The translations under genes were made by a program, and so were the position numbers. The notes under the pieces were generated by a model that was not told where the DNA came from, searched no databases, and was given only the letters and a program-made list of their open reading frames with translations. Shown in pieces: positions 44,580 through 54,239 of a stretch of DNA of 64,000 nt. Each line of letters starts with the position of its first letter. The stretch's first letter is position 1. Source of the stretch: Viola odorata (taxonomy: Eukaryota > Streptophyta > Magnoliopsida > Malpighiales > Violaceae); assembly GCA_963691705.1 (NCBI GenBank), contig OY829545.1, forward strand, positions 57,764,679 through 57,828,678, given 5' to 3'.

Positions 44580-45810
44580 ATCCCCGTAATCAAATACTTG
44601 AAACACAAGGAACTGCCTGAGGATACCGCTGAAAAGAAGAAGGTACTGAGACAGGCAGCTCGCTGTACATACTATGACGGGGACCTGATTCGAAGGTGTT
44701 TTTCTCACCCTGCCGCCAAATGTATAACTAAACAAGAGGGTCTTCACACCTTGCGCGAAATCCATGAAGGGGTATGTGGTATGCACGTGTCAGGCGGTAT
44801 CTTAGCGGCACAAGTTTTCCGATCCGGATTCTACTGGCCCACCATCCGAAGAGATTGCCACAACTATGTGCAAACCTGCCTTAAGTGCCAGGAGTTTGCC
44901 AAGATTCCTCGGCGGCCTGCCACTGAAATATCTGAAATTATGGCCCCTTGTCCTTTTGCTAAATGGGGGATCGATATCCTAGGCCCATTCCCAAAGGCAA
45001 GGTCTCAACTGAAGTTTGTAATAGTGGCAGTAGACTATTTCACTAAGTGGGCGGAAGCTGAAGCGGTCGCCACAATCACGGTAGAAAAAACTTTGGCGTT
45101 TCCTCAAATATCAAGTTGTCATGAGGTTTGGCGTACCTCGTGTCCTTGTCAGCGATAATGGGACGCAGTTCACTAGCCAGTTCTTCAAAGACCAGTGCTC
45201 AGAATTTGGAATCGAGCAACGCTTTTCCTCTGTGGCTCATCCGCAAACTAATGGACAGGCGGAAGTAACCAATCGGAGCATCCTTAGCGGCATCAAGAAA
45301 AAACTAGAAGGGTCTAAAAAGAAATGGGCTGATGAGCTACCATACGTGATGTGGGCGTACCGCATGACCGTTAAGACTACCACCGGAGAAACACCTTTCG
45401 CGTTGGCCTTTGGAACCGAAGCTGTTACACCGGAGGAAATTGGAACCATGAGCCTACGGGTGGCTCACTTTCGGGAGGAACTGAATGAGGAAAGGTTACG
45501 AGCTAACCTGGACGCGTTACCAGAAGTCCGAGAGGAAATCCTTCTGAAAATGCAGCATTACAAACGAAAGATGGCCCGTTATCATAACAGGCGCGTCAAA
45601 GAACGGTTGCTGAAAGCCGGTGACCTGGTGCTCAGAGACAAGCGAGCGGCAGGGCAACGCATGGGAAAACTCAGTCCAAACTGGGATGGACCATATCGCG
45701 TCACCCACGTTGTCGGGAAAGGAGCCTATCTTCTGGAGACTCTCGATGGTACACCCTTATCCAACTCTTGGAATATCGCTCTCTTGAAGTTATATTACTC
45801 TAGAATTTGA
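44580..45810 (+). pseudogene. pol: R integrase, frameshifted
   Basis: HHCC finger: HEGVCGMHVSGGILAAQ and CLKCQEFAKI; core: KWGIDILGPFPKA, LVSDNGTQFTSQF, HPQTNGQAEVTNRS (D, D, E present). A frameshift near 45,120 separates the first catalytic aspartate from the rest. The C-terminus has KAGDLVLRDKRAAGQRMG and PNWDGPYRV, ending NIALLKLYYSRI at 45,810, the usual end for Tat integrases with no chromodomain. Confidence 0.92.
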
Positions 45811-45903
45811 TTTTATCTGCACCTTTGATTTATGTCAACCCTAACCATGACTAACGCTTGATGAGAGAGCTTTCGTGGAAGTTTTGTGGTTGCCTTTGTG
45901 CAG

Positions 45904-45918
45904 ATAAAAAAGAGGGGG
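45904..45918 (+). promoter_or_regulatory. Internal polypurine tract after integrase (R)
   Basis: ATAAAAAAGAGGGGG, about 95 bp after the integrase stop. It closely resembles the O1 polypurine tract (TAAAGAGGGGG) that abuts an LTR. In R no LTR follows; the antisense cassette does, and the real 3' LTR is preceded by a pyrimidine/mixed sequence. It may be the original plus-strand primer site or a central one. Function inferred only. Confidence 0.5.
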
Positions 45919-45930
45919 TATTCTGGGGAA

Positions 45931-46370
45931 GTGAAAAGTCCTATCCTTGTGATGGCCGATCTTGATCAGATGACCCATTAAATGAGGGCACTACCCACCA
46001 TACCTTGAATTAGCGTCGGATTGAAAGATCCTGGACGCCCCCGGGGGTGAAAAGTCCTATCCTTGTGATGACCAATCTTGATCAGATGGCTCATTAAGTG
46101 AGGGCACCACCCGGTATCTTTGGGAGTGAAAAGTCCTTTTCTTGTACTGACCGTTCTCGTGGAGACGGCCCAGCAAGACGAGGCACGCCCCAAAGAAATA
46201 GAAACTCCGTTCTAGAAACAAGAATCCTATCTTAATGACTGGGCTGCTGCAGCTAGGTCATTAAGTAAGGACACGGTTCTAGACGCGAGGACAATGCCCA
46301 AAAGTGAAAATTCCCTAGCCTTGTGATAGCCGTCCCGATCAGACAGCTCACTAAGACGAGGAACTTTAAG
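45931..46370 (+). repeat. Degenerate ~80-115-bp tandem repeat (R)
   Basis: About five units starting GTGAAAAGTCCTATCCTTGTG, containing GATCAGATGRCYCATTAA-like blocks and ending GAGGGCACCACCC. Starts are near 45,931, 46,047, 46,126, about 46,205 and 46,303. Divergence grows to the right. Retand elements are named for an amplified tandem repeat, and this sits in the post-integrase region. No ORF. Confidence 0.75.
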
Positions 46371-46913
46371 GGCCGATCGTGAAGACAGAGAAACGCGGAG
46401 AATCGCGAAATCCCGGCTAGTAACCATATGTGTAATCCCTGGTGAAGTATAGAGCTGATAGCGAAAGCGATTCCCGCGGGTTCCAGGGTAACGCCCTATG
46501 ATGGCAGCGAATAGGCTCCTACGGGTAATTACTATCCCTCGTAACATGTTTTTGTTACTGATGATTTACCATTAAGAATGCGCAGAATACTTTTCGGGCA
46601 GCGGAAGGAGCGAGGATGTCGTAGGCAGAGATATCGCCAGGCTTACCGAGAAAGTTAACCCAATACCAAATTCTGTAATTTTGGTGGGAACGTTAAGGAT
46701 CTGTTCGGAAAAGTAAGCGCATTGGGAAAACATGGCGAAGATAATGCCAACGGAGTTTGCAAAGAGGCAACTAAATTAAGGAAAGTCAGCAATAAAAGTT
46801 TCTTGAACACATCGAAATGTTTAAAGGGGGCTACAAACTTTGGTGGTCAAAATAATAACAAAATTTAGTGACGCCTGATCACTAAGGAAAGAGTGGCAAA
46901 GCCTCGAAGCACG
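46371..46913 (+). other. R spacer between repeat and antisense cassette
   Basis: Non-coding stretch between the tandem repeat and the 3' end of antisense unit 1. I see no gene, no clear repeat and no splice-bounded frame. Confidence 0.5.
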
Positions 46914-49273
46914 TCAACCTTCGGGGTGCCTCCGTTTCCAGCCTGCCGCTTTAGCTCGGCGAAAGCCCTCCTCATTAAGGTGGCCAGATCTTCGTTTGAA
47001 AGCGGCAGTGACCTCATCGGGTTTGTACGCATCGACCCCGTGGACTTCCTCAAAGCAAGCGACCAAAATAGCGGCAGTCTGCTCGACACGCCACAGGCTC
47101 CTATCGGCCGACTCTTCCTCCAGGGCAGCTTTCTCCTTGGCCAGGGATGATTTCTCATTCTCCAAGGTCGTAACTTTGGCCCTCTCCGCTGCCAAGGTGA
47201 CAGACTGTTCTTTTTTCTGCTCCTGATGAGCCAGCAATAAGTTTGTACGCTCCTCCAGCAACTTTTTCTTCTCATTCTGCTCTCGTGCTAATTCTTCTAA
47301 GGAGGAAGAAAGAGAAGCAGCCTGACGCTGCGCTTCCTCCACCCAGTAATGGAACTGCATCATATTTGTAAAAAGGTTAGACCGTAATGAGTTCACCCTG
47401 TCAACGTCGGGCCTGGAAAGGAAGGCTTCCCGTTCTGTCGCAGACGCCAATACTTGGGAAGCCAGCAAAGCAGTAACCTCATCCGATTCGTCACCCCCCA
47501 GTGCCGTCAGACCAGTGTTACGTAGATCGTACAGTCCAACTTGATGGGTCACAGTAACGGCCCCACTTATCGGGCTAAGATCCGCCACAAAGTTAAAGGT
47601 GGTACCTCCTTCGCCATAATGGGCCTATAGGGAGATGCTTGAAGGAACGAAGGCTAGAGGAAAAGGAGGGCGAGCCTGTGTGGACGAACCTTCTGAAGCA
47701 AAATAAGCGCCATGAGGCTGATAGCCTGAAAAATCTGGCATAACCTCCTGATATCCCATGTTGAAGGAATATGCGTGAACAGGACCGCCGAAAGAATTGG
47801 GCGAAACCCCGAAAGTCTCGCCTGTGCCCAAGTTCTCCAGAAATCCTGACGGATTCCCTCCCTGGGGAACAACCGTAGAGTCAAACCCGTCCGCAGATCT
47901 GTTCTCCATCTCGGCGGTAGAGGAAGATGGATTTCTGCCCTCCTCTTCCAACCGTTGTCTCTTCTTTGAGCCAGTCAGCGTATAGCCCAAATTCATATCG
48001 CCTGAGGGAAGAGCGGAGGTAGCGACAGCAATAGTGTCCTGCCAAAAATGCGATATGAAATAAAGAAAAGAAAGAAATCAAACAACGACAGACATAGAAA
48101 TGTAGTATATCGTGGCTAAAAGGCACCCTCACCGTATCAGCGTTGGGAGGAGGTGCTTCTGAAGAGCCTGCCGCGTCCAGAGAAGGTTTAAGAGCGGCGA
48201 CACTTCTCGTTTTTCTCTTCTTTTTTCCTTTGGCAATGGCCTTAGGAGCCTTGGAAGAAGAAGGTTGGGCAGGAGGAGCAGCGATGGTCACAAGGGGAAC
48301 GCCTGAAGGAATGTCAGGATCCCCCACACCGGCCGAAGAAGAGGAAACTTGAACAAGAGTAGCGGAAGTAGCCGGAAGATCGGTGGGGTTATCAGTTGCT
48401 TCCGTGGAAGTAGTTCTCCCTTTTTCTTCTCTCTCTTGAGCCCTTTTCAAACGTCTCCTTACTCTCTCAGGTTTATAGTTGGGATCCGTCGCTGCGAAAG
48501 CACAAAATAACGTCAGTATTAGTATCAGCGATAACAAAGAAAGGAGCAACGCGACACTCACGTTTAACACAAGATTGAATGTCCATTCTACAAGCCACTT
48601 GACGAATGTGAACGCTGATTTCCAGTTTGAGCAATGTGTTTAACCAGTCTTGTTCACATTTCGGAAGGGTCCCTGGTCGGCTCTAGACGTTGTCATCCAC
48701 ATTTTGGTTAAACCTAGATCGCCACCAGGAACCAAGATCTCCAGGAAGATCTATCCCAAAAAACTCCTTTTTCCAGGCATCAACGGAAGACTCAATATGG
48801 AGGAGTTTCCAAGTAAAAGACTTCAGAGAGTCATCGTCAAAACGGGGTGATATCGTTATCACCCCCCGGCATTTCATCAGCTTAAAAAGAGATTTAAGTA
48901 GTAGAAGGGAAGGGGAAGTAATCCCTTTGTATTTGCAAAGTTCCAGAAAAGCATAAACACAACAATATGCATTTGGGGATAGTTGGGCCGGAGTCAGATC
49001 GCCGACAACAAGCAATTCTTTGGCAAAAGAGTCAATGGGAAGCCGGAAGCCATAACGGAACATTTGCGCATACATGACCCTACGATTGCCCGTCAAAACG
49101 CTGTTCAAACGTAGTGACTCAGGGGCAACAATGGTTTTATAATCATCAGGAATATCAGCATTATGGGCGGCCAAATTCTCACGAAGAGCGGCCTCAGATG
49201 TGATAACACTAGCCGTAATATCCATCCTTTTCTCATCGGCAGATTTCGACTCAGTACGGCGAGTCTTAGCCAT
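46914..49273 (-). pseudogene. R antisense unit 1: three-exon, Transposase_28-like protein
   Basis: Start ATG at 49,273 (MAKTRRTESKSADEKR). Exon 1 (49,273-48,562) has FRYGFRLPIDSFAKELL and YCCVYAFLELCKYKGI, like the 'putative gypsy-type transposon' family (Pfam Transposase_28) known from antisense ORFs of Tat elements. Intron 1 (48,561-48,492: GTGAGTG ... TTTCGCAG) and intron 2 (48,132-48,039: GTGAGG ... TTTGGCAG) both splice in frame. Exon 2 is basic and Ser/Pro-rich (KAIAKGKKKRKTRS, NLS-like). Exon 3 ends in a coiled coil (ERAKVTTLENEKSSLAKEK) and stops at 46,914. Total 731 codons with two in-frame TAGs (48,683-48,685 and 47,625-47,627). Function unknown; likely nuclear, as inferred from the basic segment. 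Confidence 0.75.
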
Positions 49274-49442
49274 GGCAGAATTAAAGAATTAAAAGATGAA
49301 GAAGACGATGGAGGAGAAAGGAAATACCTTCAGAGAAGAGCACTTCAAAGAGCCTTGAATAGTGGGGAGAAAATAAGACGGCTAAAAGAAAATATGAGAA
49401 AGTGGGATGATAAAAGAAAAGGGAAAAGAATAAATATTGGGT

Positions 49443-49449
49443 TTTATAA
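49443..49449 (-). promoter_or_regulatory. TATA box of antisense unit 1 (R)
   Basis: The minus strand reads TTAGGGTTATAAAACCCAA, about 170 bp before the ATG of unit 1. R2 has CTAGGGTTATAAAAACCAAC at 63,878 in the same position. Conservation at matching places, amid much divergence, supports a real promoter. Confidence 0.65.
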
Positions 49450-49955
49450 CCCTAATGATCGAACGAAACAACGAATGCCACAGTCGTTGCGTGGAAGCGG
49501 CATAAGGAACAGACTCAGGCAATGAGTACAATCCTAGAAAAGCGCTACAACGCCTCGGTTTAGGTAAAGTACTCAAGCACGCTAGCCCGTGGCGCTGGAA
49601 GAAATGGACACGTGTGCCTGCACAATCACGACTTTTCTAAGGAAAGGATAGCGAGCATTAAATGCTCTGAAAAGCAGGTACCATCTCTTGGGAAAAACAA
49701 GAGCGATATCGCAAGAAAGGAGATAACGCAAGATGGCGTTGATTAAAAGAATAGCGTTGGGTTAACGCGAAAAGGCAAAATGAAAATCAAATATCAATAA
49801 AATACAAGCATTGTCGCACAACAAGGCGTTATTACAAGACAAAGAAGCAAATAAGCGGAAAATCTTCTAAATAGAGCAACCTCGATTAATTATGGGCCCT
49901 CACGAGTATCGCGATCACCATTCCTCCGCTTTTCTCCAGAAGAAGGAAGATCTCT
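49450..49955. other. Between antisense units 1 and 2 (R)
   Basis: About 500 bp of non-coding DNA upstream of the unit 1 TATA box and downstream of the unit 2 stop. It aligns with 63,384-63,870 of R2 (for example GGACACGTGTGCCTGC against GCAGACACACGTGTCC in the other orientation). It should contain the unit 2 terminator and unit 1 promoter. No gene seen. Confidence 0.55.
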
Positions 49956-51672
49956 CTAACCTTCGCCCAAATCCTTCAGTCTCTTGGAAGCGTAATCGGC
50001 CAGCACTGACGAGTCAACAGTTCCCTGGCGATAGAGACTCATAAATTCAGCGATACAAATATCCATGGTCTTGTTCTTCCACCAGGCTATCTTTGAAGGC
50101 ACTTTGGCCAAATCCGCATCACGAGATGCTATCTCTTCGCGAAGGAAGATATTCTTTCTGTCAGCCACCACCAATTCCGCCTCCAGAAGGTCTGTCTTAG
50201 CCTTCCCTTTTGATTTTTCTCGAGCAAGCTCAGCGCGACAGTCGTCCAACTCCGCCCGGATCCGCTCCTGAAGCTGCGACAGCTCCGTTACCTTCCCTAA
50301 AGCAACATCTAGTTCTCTCTTTAAATCAAGAGAAGGCTGAACCTTGTCACGCTGATCCTCGAAAAAGTAGTTTAACTCGCGGAAGTAGGCCAGCATGTCA
50401 GTCAGAAGACGTGAATGTTGTACGTCGGGAGGACACCGCAAGAACTCTTCTTTGTCCTTCGAAGAAGTAAACATTTGCCCCACTATCGGGCCCACTGGCT
50501 CCTCTCGCGATGACGGGTCCGATACCCCTAAAGACCTTGAGAAGACAAGTCCAGTTGATAAGCGATGGGGCCTTGAAGACCTTGAGGGGAAAGATTGGCG
50601 ATATAAGGAGGAGAGCAAATTTTTGTAGAATCACCAATGCCCGAAATCGAAGAAAGAAACAAAGGCTGAGGCTTCCGTGGGGGAGGAGCGATTGGATTCG
50701 GAGTTGGTAAGTTCACATCTGGAATAAAGGAGTGAATAGGGGAGCTAGGACCGCCAGACACCGAGGGAGAGCCCACCGCTGCCGAAGCCTCGTTAACCTT
50801 GGGAGGAATGGCAGAGGGCACCTTGGTAACTTCCGTCACTGGCAAGGGACCCGAAACGTGCGAGGCGTCAACTTCCTTGGAAGGAACCCCATTGATTTCC
50901 TCCATGGAAGGAACTGGTGGGTCAAACTTCTCTTTGCGAACTCTCTTTACGAGACACTCCGTTTCGGCAGCGATCTCTTCTCTATCGTCCTCGGTTGACT
51001 CCGCTACGGGATACTCACCAACGACACACTCTGGCAAAGGCCTGAACCGAGCAAATTCCCGAATGCGGAAAGGCCCTTCTATTTCTAACAAGGTGTTAAC
51101 ATTGGATACATCCATACTAGACAACACATCTGGTTCTCGCCAAGCGGCACTGGTAATCTCTCGGTTGAAACCACCGCGCCAATATCGAGAGGGCAAGCGA
51201 AGGGTAAAGAAGCCATTTTTCCAGTTGTCCACATTCTCTTCGAAACCTTGAAAATTCCGCCAGAAGAACCGAACAAGAGCACCATTCCATCTTGGGGTAA
51301 TATCCACTAAGCAGTTATGGCACCTCAAGGTGAAAAACGTGCGGAACAGATCGAGCGATGGAGCGAAAATATGCTTCATCTCACACGAACGAAGAAAGGC
51401 GTAAAGCCCACACCAGAAAGGTGGAGTTATTTGAACGGGATTGAGATTGTAATGGTTTAGCAGTTTCATCAGAGAAGTATGAAGCGGGAGACGAAACCCG
51501 TAGGTAAACATCTTAAAATAAACCAACCGGAACGTCCCCCACATGGCGTCAGTGAGCCGAGTATCCTTCAATGGGACAAAGGGGCGGTATCCCGTAGGAA
51601 AAGTGATACCGTTCTCCTGACTTCGGGATCTAGAGGATTTTTGATAATTGCAGAAGGCCTAGCGCGAGACAT
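49956..51672 (-). pseudogene. R antisense unit 2: Transposase_28-like plus coiled coil, deleted
   Basis: ATG at 51,672 (MSRARPSAIIKNPLD) corresponds to the R2 start. A deletion near 51,630 shifts frame; from 51,571 the frame is open: MFTYGFRLPLHTSLMKLLN, PFWCGLYAFLRSCEMKHIF, LDLFRTFFTL. A ~370-bp deletion relative to R2 then removes the intron and the start of exon 2 (VVGEY|PVAESTEDD). A Pro/Ser/Val-rich region follows (ending PQPLFLSSISGIGD), then another frameshift and a coiled coil: QLQERIRAELDDCRAELARE, stop at 49,956. The family is shared with unit 1 (same GFRLP ... CEMK layout), so units 1 and 2 look like ancient paralogues. Unknown function. Confidence 0.78.
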
Positions 51673-51860
51673 AATGGAATGGAAAGTAAAGCTATGGCAA
51701 TAGAGAAGCAAAATACCTGGAGCAGAGAACCAGTAAATCGGTCGTCGGCACCGGCGAGCAATTGCAGTAAAATCCCTCGAGAAGAAAGAAGCACAGAAGA
51801 AAGGAAATACGAAGAATTTCGAAATATTAGCAAAAAATACTAAAAGAGAAGAGCAAATTC

Positions 51861-51869
51861 CTTATAAAG
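51861..51869 (-). promoter_or_regulatory. TATA box of antisense unit 2 (R)
   Basis: The minus strand reads GGTTTAACCTTTATAAGG about 190 bp before the unit 2 ATG. R2 has AAGTTTGACCTTTATAAGGG at 60,961, about 195 bp before its ATG. Confidence 0.65.
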
Positions 51870-52134
51870 GTTAAACCTTAAAAAAAAACAGCCTGTGAAA
51901 ATAAAACACGTGTAGAGTGGAAAAGGACGTGTGGGCAGTCATCAATGTCTTTTGGGAGAAGACAGTTACTGACTGAAAACCGATAGGTGGTCGCACTCAG
52001 CGAAAGGCCTACTCCCACGATAATCCTAGAAACATAAAGGAAGAAGAGCGGCAGAAGAGTGAAAAGAAATAAAAGCGTCATTTTATTATTTGGAAAAGCC
52101 ATACGACATCTACAAAGAGGCATGGTATGCCCAA

Positions 52135-52560
52135 CTATTCGTCGTCAGACCAGGAGATGCCATAGCAGTAGACCACGTCATCATCATCCTCACCTAAAAG
52201 TGATCGATCCTCGCCAGCGAAAGGGAAAGGTTCCTCAACCCTCTCCCCCACGCGAGTGGATGATCGATCCGACTCCTCCTTGACAGATGGCAACACCGCT
52301 TTAACAGCTGAACAGGCAGAGGGAGCCCCTTGCTGTGACTGGTTAGGAAGGAAAGACGTTTCTTTCCCCTTCGAAGAGAAAAAAGCAAGAGAATCGAAGA
52401 ACGACTTAGATGCCTTCGCAGCATCTTTCCTCCGCCTCTTGCGGCACCGTCGGCGAACAGGCGGCCTCCAGGGAGGCGACGGAGGAGGATTATCTCAATC
52501 AGGAGAAGTTGGAGGAGTTGGTGGAGAGTCTCGTGCGAACGTATCTAAAAAATGACGCTT
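52135..52560 (-). pseudogene. R antisense unit 3: small Pro/Ser-rich protein
   Basis: Minus-strand frame matching 60,279-60,701 of R2: FLDTFARDSPPTPPTSPD, then a TGA (52,495-52,497), PPPSPPWRPPVRRRCRKR, a serine-rich acidic middle, and the C-terminus DDDDVVYCYGISWSDDE with stop at 52,135-52,137. The Pro-rich start, basic patch and acidic conserved tail suggest a disordered protein; no family recognised. There is no ATG at the matching start in either copy, so an upstream exon or a different start is likely. AATAATAAAA follows the stop on the minus strand (about 52,080), as in R2. Confidence 0.6.
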
Positions 52561-52800
52561 GAAAGAAGACACGTGTACAACCTGAAGTGCAGATATGGAT
52601 TTACAGTCACGCCTGTTGAGATTTTCCCCTGATCGAGGAAAACCGCAAAATCGCCCAATTAGTTGCCAGGACAACAGCGGCGTATATTTAATGCAGAACA
52701 ACCAATCAGAAAACCACCTAGTGGCTGAACCGTTTTCAGTTGGGCTTAAAAGGGCGCAGTAAAGATGAAGAACAGTTGCAAAATGGCATAATAAAACCAG

Positions 52801-52810
52801 TTTATTTATT
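52801..52810 (-). terminator. Poly(A) signal of antisense unit 4 (R)
   Basis: AATAAATAAA on the minus strand, about 75 bp after the unit 4 stop at 52,884. R2 has AATAAATAAA at 59,869-59,878, at the same distance. Plant poly(A) signals are loose, but conserved placement in two elements supports this one. Confidence 0.6.
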
Positions 52811-52883
52811 ATGGCCTAGGGGCCGGAAAGTACATTTACATGCCAGGAGGAAAAGAGAAAAGGCCCAAAGAGAGCCATCGCTA

Positions 52884-53261
52884 TCAGGCATCAGAGCCAG
52901 CATCCTCAGGCACTTCGGGAAGGTCTCTCAGAGAATCCATGACCAGAATCAGATCATGGGAGGTGGCTCTCATCCCCTTCAAGCAGCACCCCAGCATATC
53001 CTTGCGCTGCTGCAGCATGGCGATCACCACTTGAATCCGAGCGATGGAGGCAGCCAGCTTTGACACGCTCTCCAAAGGACTGAAATCCTCCAGAGACGTG
53101 GCTCCCAGCCTGGAATGAAGAGGGGTCAGCATTCCTTGCAGCTCCAGGATGTCCTCAGAGGTCTTGACCAGCATGTTCTGCAGGAACCCGACGTCGCCAT
53201 CATTGAGGTTCTTGAGAGAATGGCCCTTGGAAAGGAGGAAATTATTAGTCAAATGATCCAT
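52884..53261 (-). CDS. R antisense unit 4: intact 125-residue unknown protein
   Basis: Starts MDHLTNNFLLSKGHSLKNL. An upstream in-frame ATG at 53,291 is only ~20 bp from the TATA box (53,311), too close to be in the message, and is absent in R2; so I start at 53,261. The protein is mostly helical in look: DVGFLQNMLVKTSEDILEL, SPLESVSKLAASIARIQVVI, MLQQRKDMLGCCLKGM, ending PEDAGSDA. No signal peptide or membrane segment. No family recognised. It is 113/125 identical to the R2 copy by my count (12 differences, mostly conservative), with no stop or frameshift in either, while neighbouring genes are broken. Possible active coding gene of the element. Confidence 0.75.
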   Translation of the reverse strand: MDHLTNNFLLSKGHSLKNLNDGDVGFLQNMLVKTSEDILELQGMLTPLHSRLGATSLEDFSPLESVSKLAASIARIQVVIAMLQQRKDMLGCCLKGMRATSHDLILVMDSLRDLPEVPEDAGSDA

Positions 53262-53310
53262 GATGTGAATTGCCATAGATGAGGAGAACATGGGTGGAGA
53301 AAGCTACCCA

Positions 53311-53319
53311 ATTTATAGG
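53311..53319 (-). promoter_or_regulatory. TATA box of antisense unit 4 (R)
   Basis: The minus strand reads GGGGCCTATAAATTGGG, about 50 bp before the chosen ATG. R2 has GGAGCCTATAAATCGG at 59,351, about 55 bp before its ATG. With the AATAAA after the stop this makes a compact Pol II unit of about 0.5 kb. Confidence 0.7.
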
Positions 53320-53539
53320 CCCCAAGAGAGAGGCCTTGGAAAGAACAAAGAGGTCCTCAAAAGGCGAGCCGTCCCGTCACCCTTAAAGACTGATAAGCCT
53401 GAAGCAGAAGCAAAGGTTAATGCTCGTATGCTATCCGCGACATGGATGTTCGAAGGGATGCGAGATAAAGTATGGAAAAATGCCAAAAGGCGCGATATCA
53501 CGGGTAGCCATGACGTAAAAGCCATATGGTTACCGGTAT

Positions 53540-53670
53540 CCACAGTGTAAGGCCGCGTTGATGTCGCAGGTGGCCCTAGATGCGTAAAACCTCGTCGACA
53601 TCACATGCATCTGGTGGTACAAAGCCGCGCTAATTGTAGGCAGCTGATGGCGTAAAGCCGCGATGATATC
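53540..53670. repeat. Degenerate ~40-bp repeat near R 3' end
   Basis: Four loose copies of a word like GTAAAGCCGCGNTGATRTCG, separated by CAGGTGG or CTGGTGG. R2 has the same at 59,010-59,125. It lies upstream of the unit 4 promoter, so it could be part of its control region; this is only a guess. Confidence 0.55.
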
Positions 53671-54221
53671 GTTGTTTCCTTAAGCGAAAGAAGACAGACG
53701 GGGCCCGCGTGACCTCAAACCCCTGTAAGTACAAAGTTTACTAACTTCTCTATAAATACCTATCTCCTCCGTGTGTTTGCAGTACACTTGAAAGGATGAT
53801 GGACCCGAAACGAATGCAAATCCACGACATGACCTGGTTGCAGTCCTTGGCGGTATCACAAGTGACCCATCAGCAGCCCTTCTATGACATGAATAAAGTT
53901 GAGACTCCGTAAGCCCTGCCAAAAGGCCAAACAGACTAACATCGCTGGTCGAAAGCAATGCCCTCATGATCACGAGCGTAATAGTAGCGTCTCTCGTGGA
54001 CCTCTTAACGCCTCAGAAAAACAGGTCTCTAGATAAGAATGAAGGACGAAATCCGCTTGTTCGCTGGAAAGCTTCAGAACTAAGTTCCAGCTCATCACTT
54101 AACACGGTTAACGTCGAGCAGGTAGAGAAACTCGGAGATCCTGCAGACATACCGCCCCACGAAAGAACAAGTTTTGATCTAAGATCTCAGACATGGACAA
54201 CCCTTGGTAAACACTCGGGCT
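53671..54221. other. R 3' region between repeat and LTR
   Basis: Non-coding, shared in outline with 58,458-59,000 of R2 (for example ACACTCGGGCTCG before the LTR). Stop-rich in all frames compared with R2. No gene seen. Confidence 0.5.
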
Positions 54222-54239
54222 CGTTTTCAGTTGGGCTTA

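Larger units (their letters stand above)
52731..54239 (+). repeat. 18-bp motif duplicated at both ends of the last module (R)
   Basis: CGTTTTCAGTTGGGCTTA occurs at 52,731-52,748 and again at 54,222-54,239, the latter directly against the 3' LTR (TGATAAC). R2 has the same pair at 58,438-58,457 and 59,956-59,973. The ~1.5-kb module between them holds antisense unit 4. Confidence 0.85.

Noticed and set aside
49163..49525. Plus-strand frame opposite the promoter of antisense unit 1
   Set aside because: No motif, not found in R2, and explained as the complement of the unit 1 leader.
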